Assembly: GCA_004210455.1 (NCBI GenBank)
Contig: SEFA01000023.1
Coordinates: 1-64,000 of the forward strand
Source: Rubrivivax sp.
GTDB taxonomy: Bacteria; Pseudomonadota; Gammaproteobacteria; Burkholderiales; Burkholderiaceae_C
Direction: 5' to 3'
Length of the DNA: 64,000 nt
Shown: positions 1 to 8,893 of the stretch, piece after piece
How the letters are laid out: every line of letters begins with the position of its first letter
Numbering within the stretch: the stretch's first letter is position 1
The notes under the pieces: model-generated
The model's database searches: none
What the model was told of the DNA's origin: nothing
The model's input: the letters and a program-made list of their open reading frames with translations, nothing else
Translations under genes and position numbers: made by a program

Positions 1-447
1 AAGCCGATCGCGGGGAACTTCGCGTTCGTGCTCTTCGCCGCCGGCATCGTGGGCACGGGCTTCCTGGCGCTGCCGGTGCTCGCGGGGTCGGCGGCCTATG
101 CCGTCGCCACGCTCGCCGGGGTGCGGCGCGGGCTCGATCGTCCGGCGCAGTCGGCGAAGGTCTTCTACGCGATCCTCAGCGGCGCGATGCTGATCGGGCT
201 CGCGATCAGCCTGTCCGGATTCAATCCGATCAAGGCCCTGGTCTGGTCGGCGGTCGTGAACGCCGTGATCTCCGTGCCCATCATGGTCGCGGTGATGGTG
301 GCGGCCTCGCATCGCAAGATCGTCGGCGAGATGCGCCTGCCGCCGCTGTGGCGCGTGCTCGGTTGGCTGGCGACCGCGGCGATGGCGGCGGCCACGATCG
401 CGATGATCGTTCTGCAGCTTTCCAGCACGTCCTGGGGCGGACGCTAG
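1..447 (+). CDS. Nramp-family divalent metal transporter, C-terminal part (5' end outside window)
   Basis: Only the last 148 residues are inside the window; the frame is open from base 1. What is visible is nearly all hydrophobic, with about four membrane segments separated by short basic loops such as VRRGLDRPAQS and ASHRKIVGEMRLPP. Segments such as GTGFLALPVLAGSAAYAV and FNPIKALVWSAVVNAV resemble, from family knowledge, the final helices of Nramp/MntH proton-coupled Mn/Fe importers of the inner membrane. The metal-binding DPGN and MPH motifs would lie upstream, so metal specificity cannot be judged. It converges on the end-joining operon with a gap of about 165 bases. Another APC-fold transporter remains possible. 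Confidence 0.65.
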   Translation, partial: KPIAGNFAFVLFAAGIVGTGFLALPVLAGSAAYAVATLAGVRRGLDRPAQSAKVFYAILSGAMLIGLAISLSGFNPIKALVWSAVVNAVISVPIMVAVMVAASHRKIVGEMRLPPLWRVLGWLATAAMAAATIAMIVLQLSSTSWGGR

Positions 448-612
448 ACCTGGTCGTGGCTCAATGGATACGCGGCGGTCGCCCGTCGGGGCGGAAGTCG
501 TTGTCTGCAGGCCGTATCGACACCTATCCGGCGCTGTTCAACGAACTGGAGCGCTGCAGGGCGGAAGGGTCCGTGGCCTGGCCGATCGCGCTCTGTCGCG
601 GTGAGCCTGCGG

Positions 613-3600
613 CTAAGGCTTGAGGAGGGCGCGTGCGTAGGTCAGTGATTGACGCTTCTTCCAGTACGCGGACCAGGGATCGGCGCCATGCAGCGACAGA
701 TATTCGCGGGCGGTCGCTATCGTCCACTGCGCGCCGCCCTTGAGGTCCTTGAGCTGCTCCCAGGCCACCGGCATCGAGACGCCCATGCCAGGTCTGGCAC
801 GCACGGAAAAGGCCGCGGCGGTCGTCTGGCCGTGGCCGTTGCGCAGGTAGTCGATGAAGATCTTGCTTATGCGGTTCGCGCCCCCGGATTTGGCCACGAA
901 GCGGCTCGGAATGGTCTTGGCCATGTGCTGAACAGCAGCCTGCGAGAACTGCTTGACCGCGTCGTAGTCCAGCTTCGGTGTCAGGGGAACCACGACGTGA
1001 AGTCCCTTGCCGCCGCTCGTCTTGAGCCAGCTCTCCAGCCGCATCTCGCTGAGCAGCGTGCGCATCAGCAGCGCCGCCTCCTGCAGCATCGCCCAGTTAA
1101 CCCCTTCGCCCGGATCCAGGTCGAAGATCACGCGGTCCGGTCGGTCGATGTCCTTGGCCTTGGAGTTCCAGGTGTGGAACTCGATGGTGTTCATCTGTGC
1201 TGCGCTGAGCAGCGCCTCGATGGTGTCCACGCTCATCAGCGCGGTATGACCCGGCCACAGCGACGCATCAAGTGCGGTGAGGCCTGGCATTTTGGTGTCC
1301 GGATGCTTGTGAAAGAAGAGTTGGCCGCCGATGCCTTGAGGCGCACGCACGAGCGAGACCGGCCGTCCCTTGAGATGCGGCAGTATCCAATCGGCCACCG
1401 ATTCGTAGAACCGGACGATGTCGCGCTTCTTGACGCCCGTGGAGGGGTCGACGATCCGGTCCGGGTTCGTCACCTTGATGCTGGGAGACTTGGCAGGCAT
1501 CGCAGGCGTTGCAGACGATGCAGACGAGGCAGACGATGCAGACGATGCTGAGGTTGCGGAGCTCCTCCGCCTGGCTGCCGGGTGTTCCCCGGCTGGGGTG
1601 GATCCGACCGTCTGCGGACGCTCCCGCACGATCGACGCGGCCGGCTTGTCGGTTCGCACGCCCCGGAAGGTGGCGTGGCGCACCTGCCCCTCGGGCGTCC
1701 ATTCAGAGAACGCGACCTCGACCACTGCGGTAGGGGTCACCCACCGTTCGCTCCCCGCCGATCGGCGCGACCAACGGCCCGGCTTGAGCTCACCCGGCTC
1801 GACCGCGGGCACATCGGTCTCCAATTCGGAGAGCATGGCCCGGAGCGTCCTGCTGGTGGCCGCGCTCCAGCCGGTGCCGACGGACCCGGCGCTCTTGAGC
1901 TTGCCGTCCTCGTGGTATCCCAGGAGCAGGCTGCCGACCTCGGACTTGGAGCCGGCCCGATCGGTGAAGCCGATCACGACGAATTCCTGGCGCAGCTGAC
2001 ACTTCAGCTTGATCCAGGTCTCCGTGCGACCGCTGGCGTAAGAGCCGTCCGCGCGCTTGAGCATGACGCCTTCCAGACCCAGCTGACAGGCCGCGTTGAG
2101 CATCTGATGCGGCAGTGCCGAGAATGACGGGCTGTATCGGACGGCCTCGCTCGCCGCTTCGGTCTGCGGAGCCTCCAGCAACTCCTTGAGGAGGTGACGG
2201 CGGGTCCTCAGCGGCACCTCGCGCAGGTCCAGCCCGTTGAGAAAGGGCACGTCGAACAGGAACATGTCGATGCGCTGGGTGCGACTGTTGTCGATGGCGT
2301 TTTGCAGCGCGTTGAAGTCCGGAACGCCGGCGTCGTTCATGACCACGATTTCGCCGTCGAGCCAGCCGCTGTCGATCTGCAGCGACGCGATCGCCTTCGC
2401 GAGCCCTGGGAACTTCGCCGTCCAGTCGTTGCCGTTGCGCGTGAACAGCTTGATGTCGTCGCCGTTCACGCGCACGAGCAGCCGGTAGCCGTCGAACTTG
2501 GTCTCGACGACCCAGTCGCCTGGCGGCACTGATGACGCCAGCGTGGCCAGCTGCGGCGCGAGCTTGGTCGGCAATGGGGCCTTCCTTGCGCGACGCATGT
2601 CTTGCGCGACATCGGCCGCAAAATGTTCGCGCGCAGGGGGCGCCTCGCGGGGCTCACGCTCCTCCACCAGACCCAGCGGCTTGGCCACGACGCTGTCGGG
2701 CAGGGCGGTGATCACGTCGTACTCGGCGCCGGGTCGCGCCCATGCGTCGCCCCGCTTCTTCAGGAGCAGCCACTGGTCCTGCTTCTTCTCGCCGGGTTTG
2801 GAGATGCGCACCAGCTCCCACAGTCCCGCAAGCTTCTGGCCGTGCAGCTTGAAGATCAGCTTGCCTTTGGCAAGACCCTCGCGAGCATCCACGGTGGGCG
2901 ACCAGGTGCCCCGGTCCCACACGATGACCGTGCCGGCGCCGTACTCACCCTTCGGGATCGTCCCTTCGAACTCGTTGTAGTCCAGCGGGTGGTCCTCCAC
3001 GTGGATGGCCATCTGCTTGAGCGCCGGATCGAAGGAGGGGCCTTTGGGCACGGCCCACGACAGCATCACGCCGTCGAGTTCAAGACGGAAATCGTAGTGC
3101 AGGCGGCTGGCCCAGTGTTTCTGGATGACGAACTGGAGCGGCGCGTCGGGATTCGTGCGTCGCGGCGCAGGGTGGCCCGCGGGCTCCGCCGTCTTGCTGA
3201 AGTCTCGCTTCTCGTTGTACTTCGCGAGCGGGGTGGGCGGGGCGACAATTTGGGCGGCGCCTTTCCCGGCGCTCTTCGCGGCGCCTTCGCCGGCGTTTTT
3301 ACTCACGCCTTTAGCGGCATCTTTTGCTTCGTCTTTAGCTGCGCCTTTTGCCGCACCGTTCGAGTTGTCGACCGGCACGTTCTTGGCTGCCGTCTTTCGT
3401 CTAGTCGTCGATTTGGACGCGGGCCTCAGTTCAGCCCACACGGGAGCATGGTCGGATGGGCTTTCGCGGCCGCGCTCTTCCTTGTCCACGCCGGCGTTGG
3501 CGACTTGCAAGGCGCCGCTCACGAGGATGTGGTCGATGCGCAGGCCGGCGTCGCGCTCCCAGCGCTTGCGTCGGTAATCCCAGAACGTGAATGGCGGCGG

Positions 3601-4251
3601 GTCGCCGGGATGGGTGGCGCGTATCGCGTCGGTCCAGCCCTGGGCGAGGATGGCGTCGAACGCGGCACGCGATTCGGGCTGCAGCAGCGCGTCATCGCGC
3701 CACGTGTCAGGCTTGTAGATGTCGTGGTCGGTGGGGACCACGTTCCAGTCGCCGAGCAGCACCACGGGTTGACCCGTGGCCCACAGCTGGTCGGCGCGTC
3801 GGCGCATCCGGTCGAGCCACGCGAGCTTGTGGTCGAACTTCGGACCCGGGCGGGGGTTGCCGTTGACCGCATAGAGGCAACCGAACAGTACGCCGTTGAT
3901 GGCGGCTTCGACGTAGCGAGCCTCCCGGTCCGCGGACGCGTGGGGGGCGTTTCGGCCGGCCCGGGCGGTTCCGATGGATGGGTCCGGGGTGGCGGATGGC
4001 TCCTGGGGAAGCGCGGTCAGCACCGGCAGCGGCTCATGGCCGCGCGCCAGGAGCGCGACACCGTTCCAGGTCTTTTGCCCGACGACCAGGCACCGGTAGC
4101 CGGCAGCCTCAAGCGCGTCGGCGGGGAAGTCTTCGGTGGCCGCTTTGAGCTCCTGCAGGGCGACGACGTCGGGCTGACGCCGACGCAGCCAGTCCAGCAA
4201 CTGGTCGAGCCGCTTCAGAACATTGTTGACGTTCCACGTCGCGACCAGCAC
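613..4251 (-). CDS. ligD: ExoIII-LigD fusion: exonuclease III + phosphoesterase + ATP-dependent DNA ligase + primase-polymerase
   Basis: A 1212-residue repair enzyme of the Ku-dependent end-joining pathway. Domains in order: exonuclease III/AP endonuclease (about residues 1-275; TWNVNN, ALQELK, GDWNVVPTDHDIY and SDHAPVW give the full catalytic set); a low-complexity Lys/Ala/Gly linker; 3'-phosphoesterase (about 370-500; LHYDFRLELDGVMLSW, HPLDYNEFEGTIPKGEYG); ligase (about 560-870; nucleotidyl-transfer lysine in ETKFDGYRL); a Ser/Ala linker of 9-base repeats; and primase-polymerase (about 925-1212; metal ligands FDLDPG and FIDYLRN). The order PE-Lig-Pol is that of Pseudomonas LigD; the fused ExoIII is unusual. 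I place the start at GTG 4251, which directly precedes LVATWNVNN and lies 16 bases after the upstream stop behind a purine-rich stretch. An upstream in-frame start at 4326 would overlap the DUF3606 gene. Confidence 0.95.
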   Translation of the reverse strand: MLVATWNVNNVLKRLDQLLDWLRRRQPDVVALQELKAATEDFPADALEAAGYRCLVVGQKTWNGVALLARGHEPLPVLTALPQEPSATPDPSIGTARAGRNAPHASADREARYVEAAINGVLFGCLYAVNGNPRPGPKFDHKLAWLDRMRRRADQLWATGQPVVLLGDWNVVPTDHDIYKPDTWRDDALLQPESRAAFDAILAQGWTDAIRATHPGDPPPFTFWDYRRKRWERDAGLRIDHILVSGALQVANAGVDKEERGRESPSDHAPVWAELRPASKSTTRRKTAAKNVPVDNSNGAAKGAAKDEAKDAAKGVSKNAGEGAAKSAGKGAAQIVAPPTPLAKYNEKRDFSKTAEPAGHPAPRRTNPDAPLQFVIQKHWASRLHYDFRLELDGVMLSWAVPKGPSFDPALKQMAIHVEDHPLDYNEFEGTIPKGEYGAGTVIVWDRGTWSPTVDAREGLAKGKLIFKLHGQKLAGLWELVRISKPGEKKQDQWLLLKKRGDAWARPGAEYDVITALPDSVVAKPLGLVEEREPREAPPAREHFAADVAQDMRRARKAPLPTKLAPQLATLASSVPPGDWVVETKFDGYRLLVRVNGDDIKLFTRNGNDWTAKFPGLAKAIASLQIDSGWLDGEIVVMNDAGVPDFNALQNAIDNSRTQRIDMFLFDVPFLNGLDLREVPLRTRRHLLKELLEAPQTEAASEAVRYSPSFSALPHQMLNAACQLGLEGVMLKRADGSYASGRTETWIKLKCQLRQEFVVIGFTDRAGSKSEVGSLLLGYHEDGKLKSAGSVGTGWSAATSRTLRAMLSELETDVPAVEPGELKPGRWSRRSAGSERWVTPTAVVEVAFSEWTPEGQVRHATFRGVRTDKPAASIVRERPQTVGSTPAGEHPAARRRSSATSASSASSASSASSATPAMPAKSPSIKVTNPDRIVDPSTGVKKRDIVRFYESVADWILPHLKGRPVSLVRAPQGIGGQLFFHKHPDTKMPGLTALDASLWPGHTALMSVDTIEALLSAAQMNTIEFHTWNSKAKDIDRPDRVIFDLDPGEGVNWAMLQEAALLMRTLLSEMRLESWLKTSGGKGLHVVVPLTPKLDYDAVKQFSQAAVQHMAKTIPSRFVAKSGGANRISKIFIDYLRNGHGQTTAAAFSVRARPGMGVSMPVAWEQLKDLKGGAQWTIATAREYLSLHGADPWSAYWKKRQSLTYARALLKP

Positions 4252-4267
4252 GGCCTCGGCCCTGGCG

Positions 4268-4453
4268 TCAGCGCTTGTTGCCCTTGAGGTGGGCCTCCAC
4301 CGCCTCGGCACTGCTGCCCACCGCATTCACGGCCTGCTTCAGTTGCTCAGGCGTCACGCCGAATTTCTTGCTCCAGTCGCGCAGTTCGTAGTCTTCGTTG
4401 ACGTTGATGCGGGCGCGGTCCTGGCCGCCGGTTTTGGATTTGTCGTCGGACAT
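4268..4453 (-). CDS. DUF3606 small protein
   Basis: A 61-residue protein starting at ATG 4453, set by AAGGAG six bases upstream. The sequence NVNEDYELRDWSKKFGVT followed by LKQAVNAVGSSAEAVEAHL is the DUF3606 pattern, a short three-helix protein of unknown function that is common in proteobacteria and often sits beside stress or repair genes. The reading frame stays open upstream to 4642, but that extension is Arg/Pro-rich and crosses an intergenic tandem repeat, so I reject it. Here it lies between the MerR/TPR gene and the ExoIII-LigD gene, 16 bases before the latter, so it is probably co-transcribed with ku and ligD. Any role in end joining is inference. Confidence 0.75.
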   Translation of the reverse strand: MSDDKSKTGGQDRARINVNEDYELRDWSKKFGVTPEQLKQAVNAVGSSAEAVEAHLKGNKR

Positions 4454-4597
4454 GTCGATCTCCTTGAGGGGTGGGGGAAAGGCGGCGCGCGCGACGCGGG
4501 TCGGTGCACCGGTGTTCTGACGGCCCATCGGACGGCCGATCGGACGGCGGTTGAATGCGCTGCCCGTCAGCAGATGCCGGCCGACAAGCAGCGGGCG

Positions 4598-4651
4598 CAA
4601 GTGGCGGGCGGCAAATGGCGGTCGGCAAGTGGCAGGCGGCAAGTGGCGGGC
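4598..4651. repeat. 14-base tandem repeat, about four copies
   Basis: Units 4598-4611, 4612-4625, 4626-4639 and a partial fourth to 4651, with consensus CAAGTGGCGGGCGG. It lies immediately downstream of the MerR/TPR stop codon and upstream of the DUF3606 ribosome site. A period of 14 is not a multiple of three, so it is unlikely to be coding. Confidence 0.75.
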
Positions 4652-5584
4652 CTACCCCTCGTCCTGCCGATGAAGCCGGCGGTATGCATTGAAGTGGCGC
4701 AGCGACGCCTGGTTGTCGCCCAGCCGCTCCATCAGCACGCCCAAGTTGTAGTGGGCGTCGGCGAGCCCCTCATCGAGTTCCAGCGCGCGCTTGTACGCGT
4801 CGACGGCCAGCGCAGGGCGTCCGGAATCCTCCAGCGCGGCGCCGCGGTTGAAGTGCACGAGCGGCGTATCGCCGCAGTGTTCCAGCGCCTGGTCGTACAG
4901 CGCGACCGCCTCGCTGCAGCGTTTTGTCTCGCAAAGCAGGGCGCCCAGGTTCACGTAGGCGGCGGAGTGGCAGGGGTCGAGGGCGATTGCCCGCTGGTAG
5001 GCATGTTCGGCGGCGACCGTGTCGGAGGCCTCCAGTCGCACGGCTTGCCGGCACCAGAATCTGGCATCCCGGGCAGGGAGCGGCGCGTGGGGAGTGTGCG
5101 GCGCGTCGAGTGTGGGCGGCGCCTGGGGCGTCTGGGGCGTCTGGAGCGTCTGGAACACCTCGGGCGTCTGCGTAGCTTCAGGCGTTTGGCTGATGTGCGT
5201 AGTCTCCAGCGCCCTGTCCGACGCCCTGTCCAACGCCCTGTCCAGCGGCAGGAGCATCTGGCCGGACAGGGCATCGCGCGGCCCGCCGCTGTCGGTAGCT
5301 TGAACCTCCGCGCCGCTCGCCCGCAGGCGGACGCTGGCCAGGTGCTGCGTCGGCGGCAGACTCGCGCGGACGTTCTTCAGCGCCTGCAGGATCTTGCGTG
5401 GCGACACTCGCGCGTCGCGCAGGCCCTTGGCCGCGCGCAGCACGACCAGGTCCTGCATGGAAAAGCGCCCGGCATCGTTGGGCTGGACGAGCCCTTGCTC
5501 GGTCAAGGACCGCAGCAGCGCCTTGGACAGACCCACGAGCTTGTCGACCTGACGAGGGCTGTAGTCATGCACGGCCATGGTCAC
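4652..5584 (-). CDS. MerR-like HTH protein with C-terminal TPR repeats
   Basis: A 310-residue probable regulator or adaptor. The first 75 or so residues (YSPRQVDKLVGLSKALLRSL, RFSMQDLVVLRAAKGLRDA) look like a MerR winged-helix DNA-binding domain. A Thr/Pro/Gln-rich linker with repeated TPQ/TPE units follows (about 115-170). The C-terminal third contains about three TPR units, including AYVNLGALLCETKRCSEAVALY, HFNRGAALEDSGRPALAV and AHYNLGVLMERLGDNQAS. The GTG start at 5584 overlaps the ku stop codon (GTGA), implying translational coupling; ATG 5578 is an alternative. The context suggests it regulates or scaffolds end joining. MerR-TPR proteins next to ku/ligD occur in related genomes as I recall, but I know of no characterised function. 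Confidence 0.75.
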   Translation of the reverse strand: MTMAVHDYSPRQVDKLVGLSKALLRSLTEQGLVQPNDAGRFSMQDLVVLRAAKGLRDARVSPRKILQALKNVRASLPPTQHLASVRLRASGAEVQATDSGGPRDALSGQMLLPLDRALDRASDRALETTHISQTPEATQTPEVFQTLQTPQTPQAPPTLDAPHTPHAPLPARDARFWCRQAVRLEASDTVAAEHAYQRAIALDPCHSAAYVNLGALLCETKRCSEAVALYDQALEHCGDTPLVHFNRGAALEDSGRPALAVDAYKRALELDEGLADAHYNLGVLMERLGDNQASLRHFNAYRRLHRQDEG

Positions 5585-6609
5585 TTGCGGGCACGGCTGC
5601 GCGGGGCCGGCGCGGCCACGGGTTCCGCCTCCGCGACGGCCCGCTTGGCCGGCTTGCGCGTTGGCGCGGCCGCCTGCGGCTTGAGTTTGGTGACGTTGCC
5701 CATGTTGTTAGCGGCGCCCCCGCTGGCTCCGCCGCCGGGGGAGCCGGATCTTGAGCTCTTGGCGCCTCTGGCTGCAGTGACGGGCGTCGCGGTTCGGCTG
5801 GCCTGAGCGGACCGGGGTGCGGGCTTCTTGGCCAGGCTCGATCGCAAGGCTTCCATCAGGTCGATGACCTGCCCGCCGGCGACCATTTCGTCCTCGGAAT
5901 GCGACGAGGCGACGATCTGCTTGCCCGCGACCTTCTCGTCGACCGCAGCAAGGACACGCGCCTTCTCCTCGTCCTGGAAGTCCTCCGGACGGAAATCGTC
6001 CTCGGCGATCGTTTCGACGAGCTTCAGCGCGAGCTGCAGCTCGCTGTTGGACACGTCCGCCTTCTCGATGTTCAGGTCCGCGAGCGAGCGCACTTCCTCG
6101 GCGTACCGCAGCTGCTGCAGGATGAGGCCGTCTTCATTGGCCCGCACCTGGACGATGTATTGTTTGGCCTTGAACGCCCATTTCGCCAGCGCACAGCGGT
6201 CCGAACGCCGCATCGCCTCGGCCAGCAGCGCATAGGGTTTGGCGCCGCGCTTGTCCGGCGCGAGGAGGTAGCTCTTGTCGTAGAACAGAGGGTCGATGGA
6301 GGCCTGCGGGACGAAGGACACGATCTCGATGACGTGGCTGCTGCCTTCCTCGAGGTTCTTGAGCTCTTCCGCAGAGAAGAGAACGAAGTGATTCTTCTCC
6401 ACCTCGTAACCCTTCATCATGTCCTTGCGCTCGACGACCTTCTTGGAGCGCTCGTTGACGTACTGCTGCTTGAGGCGCGAACCGTCCTTGTCGAGCAGGT
6501 TGAAGCGGATCTCCGAACCCGATTCGGTGGCGGAGAACAGGCGGACCGGGACGTTGACCAACCCGAAGCTGAGCGTCAACGAGGCGATGGAACGGGCAGA
6601 GGTGACCAT
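5581..6609 (-). CDS. ku: Ku protein (NHEJ DNA-end-binding)
   Basis: A 342-residue homodimeric Ku that encircles double-strand DNA ends and recruits LigD. The whole Ku core is recognisable: SIASLTLSFGLVNVPVRLF at the N terminus, RLKQQYVNERSKKVVERKD, then SYLLAPDKRGAKPYALLAEAM and the helical VRSLADLNIEKADVSNSELQLA. After about residue 265 comes the basic, low-complexity C-terminal tail (KKPAPRSAQASRT to ARSRARK) typical of proteobacterial Ku and thought to contact DNA and LigD. The ATG at 6609 has GGAGG five bases upstream. It is the first gene of a four-gene minus-strand operon ending in ligD and is divergent from a diguanylate cyclase. Confidence 0.97.
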   Translation of the reverse strand: MVTSARSIASLTLSFGLVNVPVRLFSATESGSEIRFNLLDKDGSRLKQQYVNERSKKVVERKDMMKGYEVEKNHFVLFSAEELKNLEEGSSHVIEIVSFVPQASIDPLFYDKSYLLAPDKRGAKPYALLAEAMRRSDRCALAKWAFKAKQYIVQVRANEDGLILQQLRYAEEVRSLADLNIEKADVSNSELQLALKLVETIAEDDFRPEDFQDEEKARVLAAVDEKVAGKQIVASSHSEDEMVAGGQVIDLMEALRSSLAKKPAPRSAQASRTATPVTAARGAKSSRSGSPGGGASGGAANNMGNVTKLKPQAAAPTRKPAKRAVAEAEPVAAPAPRSRARK

Positions 6610-6887
6610 GATGCCTCCAGGCTTTTGGTCACATTACGCCGGCGAGGGACAGTGTGCTGTCAGCCGCCCTGGACGACTGCGCGTAGGACAGCGCCTCGTC
6701 CGAACGCTGAAGGCGTAGCCATTGCAGACCGTCGCGGGGAGGGATGAATTCTCTGGAGGCGGTCCGTGCATCACGGCGCATGATTCCCATCGCGGGCCCT
6801 GGCGATATTGACGTGAAGGGGCGGGAGCCCGTGTTGCCTTCCAAACGCCCGTGGCCTCGCCGCGTCGGCGTTGGACTGGGGAGAATC

Positions 6888-7916
6888 ATGAAACAGCGTG
6901 CCAAGAAGGGCATGAAGAGGCTTCAGCATCCGGGGCCCCACGGCGCGTTCTCCGTCGAGCTGGCCGAACTTCACCGCCAGGGCGCCAAGGCGGCCGCGCG
7001 CGGTGAGCCCAGCGGCGTGAATCCGATGGATGCGCCAGCCAACCGCCCGGAGGCCACCGGCGAGAGCGCGAGCGTCTGGCAGCTTCGCCGCGACGCCTGG
7101 CATAGCGCGCATCAACTCCAGCTGCAGCCAGCGAACGAGCGCAGGACGCCGCACGGTGAGGAGGCTTCAGTCTTTCAAGGCGCTCACGAGGCAAGGGATG
7201 ATCAAGGCGATCACGAGCCCTCGCTACGGCGACTGGCTGCCCTTCGCACAGAGATCAGCGACGCGGAGCGCACCCTCGCTGGCCTGAACAGCGCCATAGA
7301 GACCGCCTTGAGCAACGAGGGGTTGCAGGCCATGTCCGACATCGCCCGCGAGAATGAGCGCCTGAGCGCCGCATTGAACGAAGTGAATGTCAGGGCAGGG
7401 CGCGAGGCCGACACGGCGCAGGCGGCGCTCCAGGAAGCGGTTCGTGTCTCCGAAACGGATCCATTGACCGGATTGCCGAACCGCAATGTGCTCTGGGATC
7501 GACTCGGTCACGACCTTGCCCTGGCCCAGCGGCACAGCACGTCCCTGGCCGTGTTTTTCCTGGACCTGGACGGTTTCAAGAGCGTCAATGACCGTCTCGG
7601 TCACGGCGCGGGGGATCAGCTGCTTCAACAGGTCGCCAGCGCGCTGCTGCGCACCATGCGGGCCAGCGACACGGTGTGCCGCGTCGGCGGCGACGAGTTC
7701 GTCATCGTGGCCAACGAGATCGCGCGTGACGATCTGCCCGCGCTGGCGCGCAAGATCGTGGACGCCGCCACTGCGCCGTGCGAGGTCGCGGGACAGCTGA
7801 TGTCGGCGAGCATCAGCATCGGCTTCAGTTCATTTCCCGAGGATGCGGCCGATGCGCAAGGACTTGTGCGCCTGGCCGACGCGGCGATGTACCGCGCCAA
7901 GCGCCTTCTGAGCTAG
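6888..7916 (+). CDS. Diguanylate cyclase (GGDEF), soluble
   Basis: A 342-residue cytosolic enzyme making cyclic di-GMP from GTP. The N-terminal half has no recognised sensor; about residues 110-200 are helical and probably coiled coil (LAALRTEISDAERTLAGLNS). The GGDEF domain starts at DPLTGLPNRNVLWDRL, contains FFLDLDGFKSVNDRLGH and an intact GGDEF (about residues 267-271), and has RASD five residues upstream, the usual position of the product-inhibition I-site. I chose ATG 6888 because GGGGAGA lies five bases upstream; an open frame from 6744 is weaker. The gene is divergent from ku. There is no membrane segment and no EAL domain. Confidence 0.9.
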   Translation: MKQRAKKGMKRLQHPGPHGAFSVELAELHRQGAKAAARGEPSGVNPMDAPANRPEATGESASVWQLRRDAWHSAHQLQLQPANERRTPHGEEASVFQGAHEARDDQGDHEPSLRRLAALRTEISDAERTLAGLNSAIETALSNEGLQAMSDIARENERLSAALNEVNVRAGREADTAQAALQEAVRVSETDPLTGLPNRNVLWDRLGHDLALAQRHSTSLAVFFLDLDGFKSVNDRLGHGAGDQLLQQVASALLRTMRASDTVCRVGGDEFVIVANEIARDDLPALARKIVDAATAPCEVAGQLMSASISIGFSSFPEDAADAQGLVRLADAAMYRAKRLLS

Positions 7917-7944
7917 TGCGGCGCGCCTATCGTGCCCGATCGGT

Positions 7945-8577
7945 TCATGCCGGGGGGATGAGCAGGTCGTCGCTGGTGCGCCCCGAGGCGAGCGCCTGGA
8001 CGAACCAGGCGGGGCGTTTTCCGACGCCAGTCCACGTCCTGCCTGATCCGTCGTGATACTTCGGAACGCCTCGGGCCTTCTGGGCGCCCTTGTAGCGCAG
8101 GCCCTTGTCGCGCAGGCCCCTGGCGCTGGCACGCTTGCCAGGCTTGCTCGCGCCTGTGGAACGACGCCCCTTGGCCACGGTCGCGTCCGATGAGACGGTG
8201 CCCGACGGCGTCGCATCTCGGCTGTCGATGAGCATCTCGTCCGCGGTCTTGCCCGATGACAGCGCGTCGACGAACCAGCTCGGGCGCTTTCCCACACCCG
8301 TCCACGTGCGGCCGTCGGCATGGGCGTACTTGGGCGAGCCAGAGCGCTTGGGCGTTGTGCCACTCCCTGGAGCGCTCCGGCGCCCCGCGCGTCTGGATTC
8401 AGATGCGGGTGCGGTGCCGGCCCCCTGGCCGAACAACTCTTGCGGCGTCAACGCATAGTGATCGATGGCGATACGGATGCGATCGATGACACGGGACACC
8501 TCTCTTTTGCGCAGCATTTCCGCTTCACGCTCGAGCTTGCGTATCTGATTGACGACCTGCTTCAGGGACTTCGCCAT
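7945..8577 (-). CDS. H-NS-family nucleoid protein with two C-terminal DNA-binding domains
   Basis: A 210-residue protein. The N terminus (SLKQVVNQIRKLEREAEMLR and on) is the H-NS coiled-coil oligomerisation segment. Burkholderiales-type H-NS proteins end in one DNA-binding motif; here it occurs twice, as YAHADGRTWTGVGKRPSWFV (about residues 83-115) and YHDGSGRTWTGVGKRPAWFV (about 175-205), joined by a basic Ala/Gly/Lys-rich linker. Start ATG 8577 has AGGAAG five bases upstream. Such proteins silence AT-rich and horizontally acquired genes. It sits at the edge of the mobilisation module and may belong to the mobile element. The duplicated DNA-binding domain is the odd feature. Confidence 0.88.
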   Translation of the reverse strand: MAKSLKQVVNQIRKLEREAEMLRKREVSRVIDRIRIAIDHYALTPQELFGQGAGTAPASESRRAGRRSAPGSGTTPKRSGSPKYAHADGRTWTGVGKRPSWFVDALSSGKTADEMLIDSRDATPSGTVSSDATVAKGRRSTGASKPGKRASARGLRDKGLRYKGAQKARGVPKYHDGSGRTWTGVGKRPAWFVQALASGRTSDDLLIPPA

Positions 8578-8893
8578 TGGATCTTCCTGGAGTTGAACAC
8601 GCGGCACTGAGAGATCCAATCATCGCCCATAACGCGGCGACGCTTTGGAAGGGGCGGTGCCATGGTCATTCGATCGCCGCAGATCATTGCGTCGCGATGA
8701 CCGTTGCGGCTCCTCAGCCGCTTCGTGTCTGCAGCGTCGTCACGAAGTCAGTTTCCCGGCGACGCGCTGATCGTGTTGGCGGCGCGCAAGCGTTGCCTCG
8801 CGGCAGGGCGCTCTCCAGGGAGCATCGCAGGGCGATTCACGGCGAGCTTCTCCGGAAGCTAGGGCCCGCAGTGCGATCGACTCAGGATTGGCC
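8578..8893. other. Intergenic, 316 bases
   Basis: Upstream region of the H-NS-like gene and downstream region of the DUF4400 gene. I see no convincing gene, RNA or terminator; the H-NS promoter should lie here. Confidence 0.4.

Noticed and set aside
2602-4287. Long plus-strand open frame opposite ligD
   Set aside because: Antisense shadow caused by high GC; low-complexity composition and no recognisable domain.
8105-8458. Plus-strand frame inside the H-NS-like gene
   Set aside because: Shadow of the two DNA-binding repeats.
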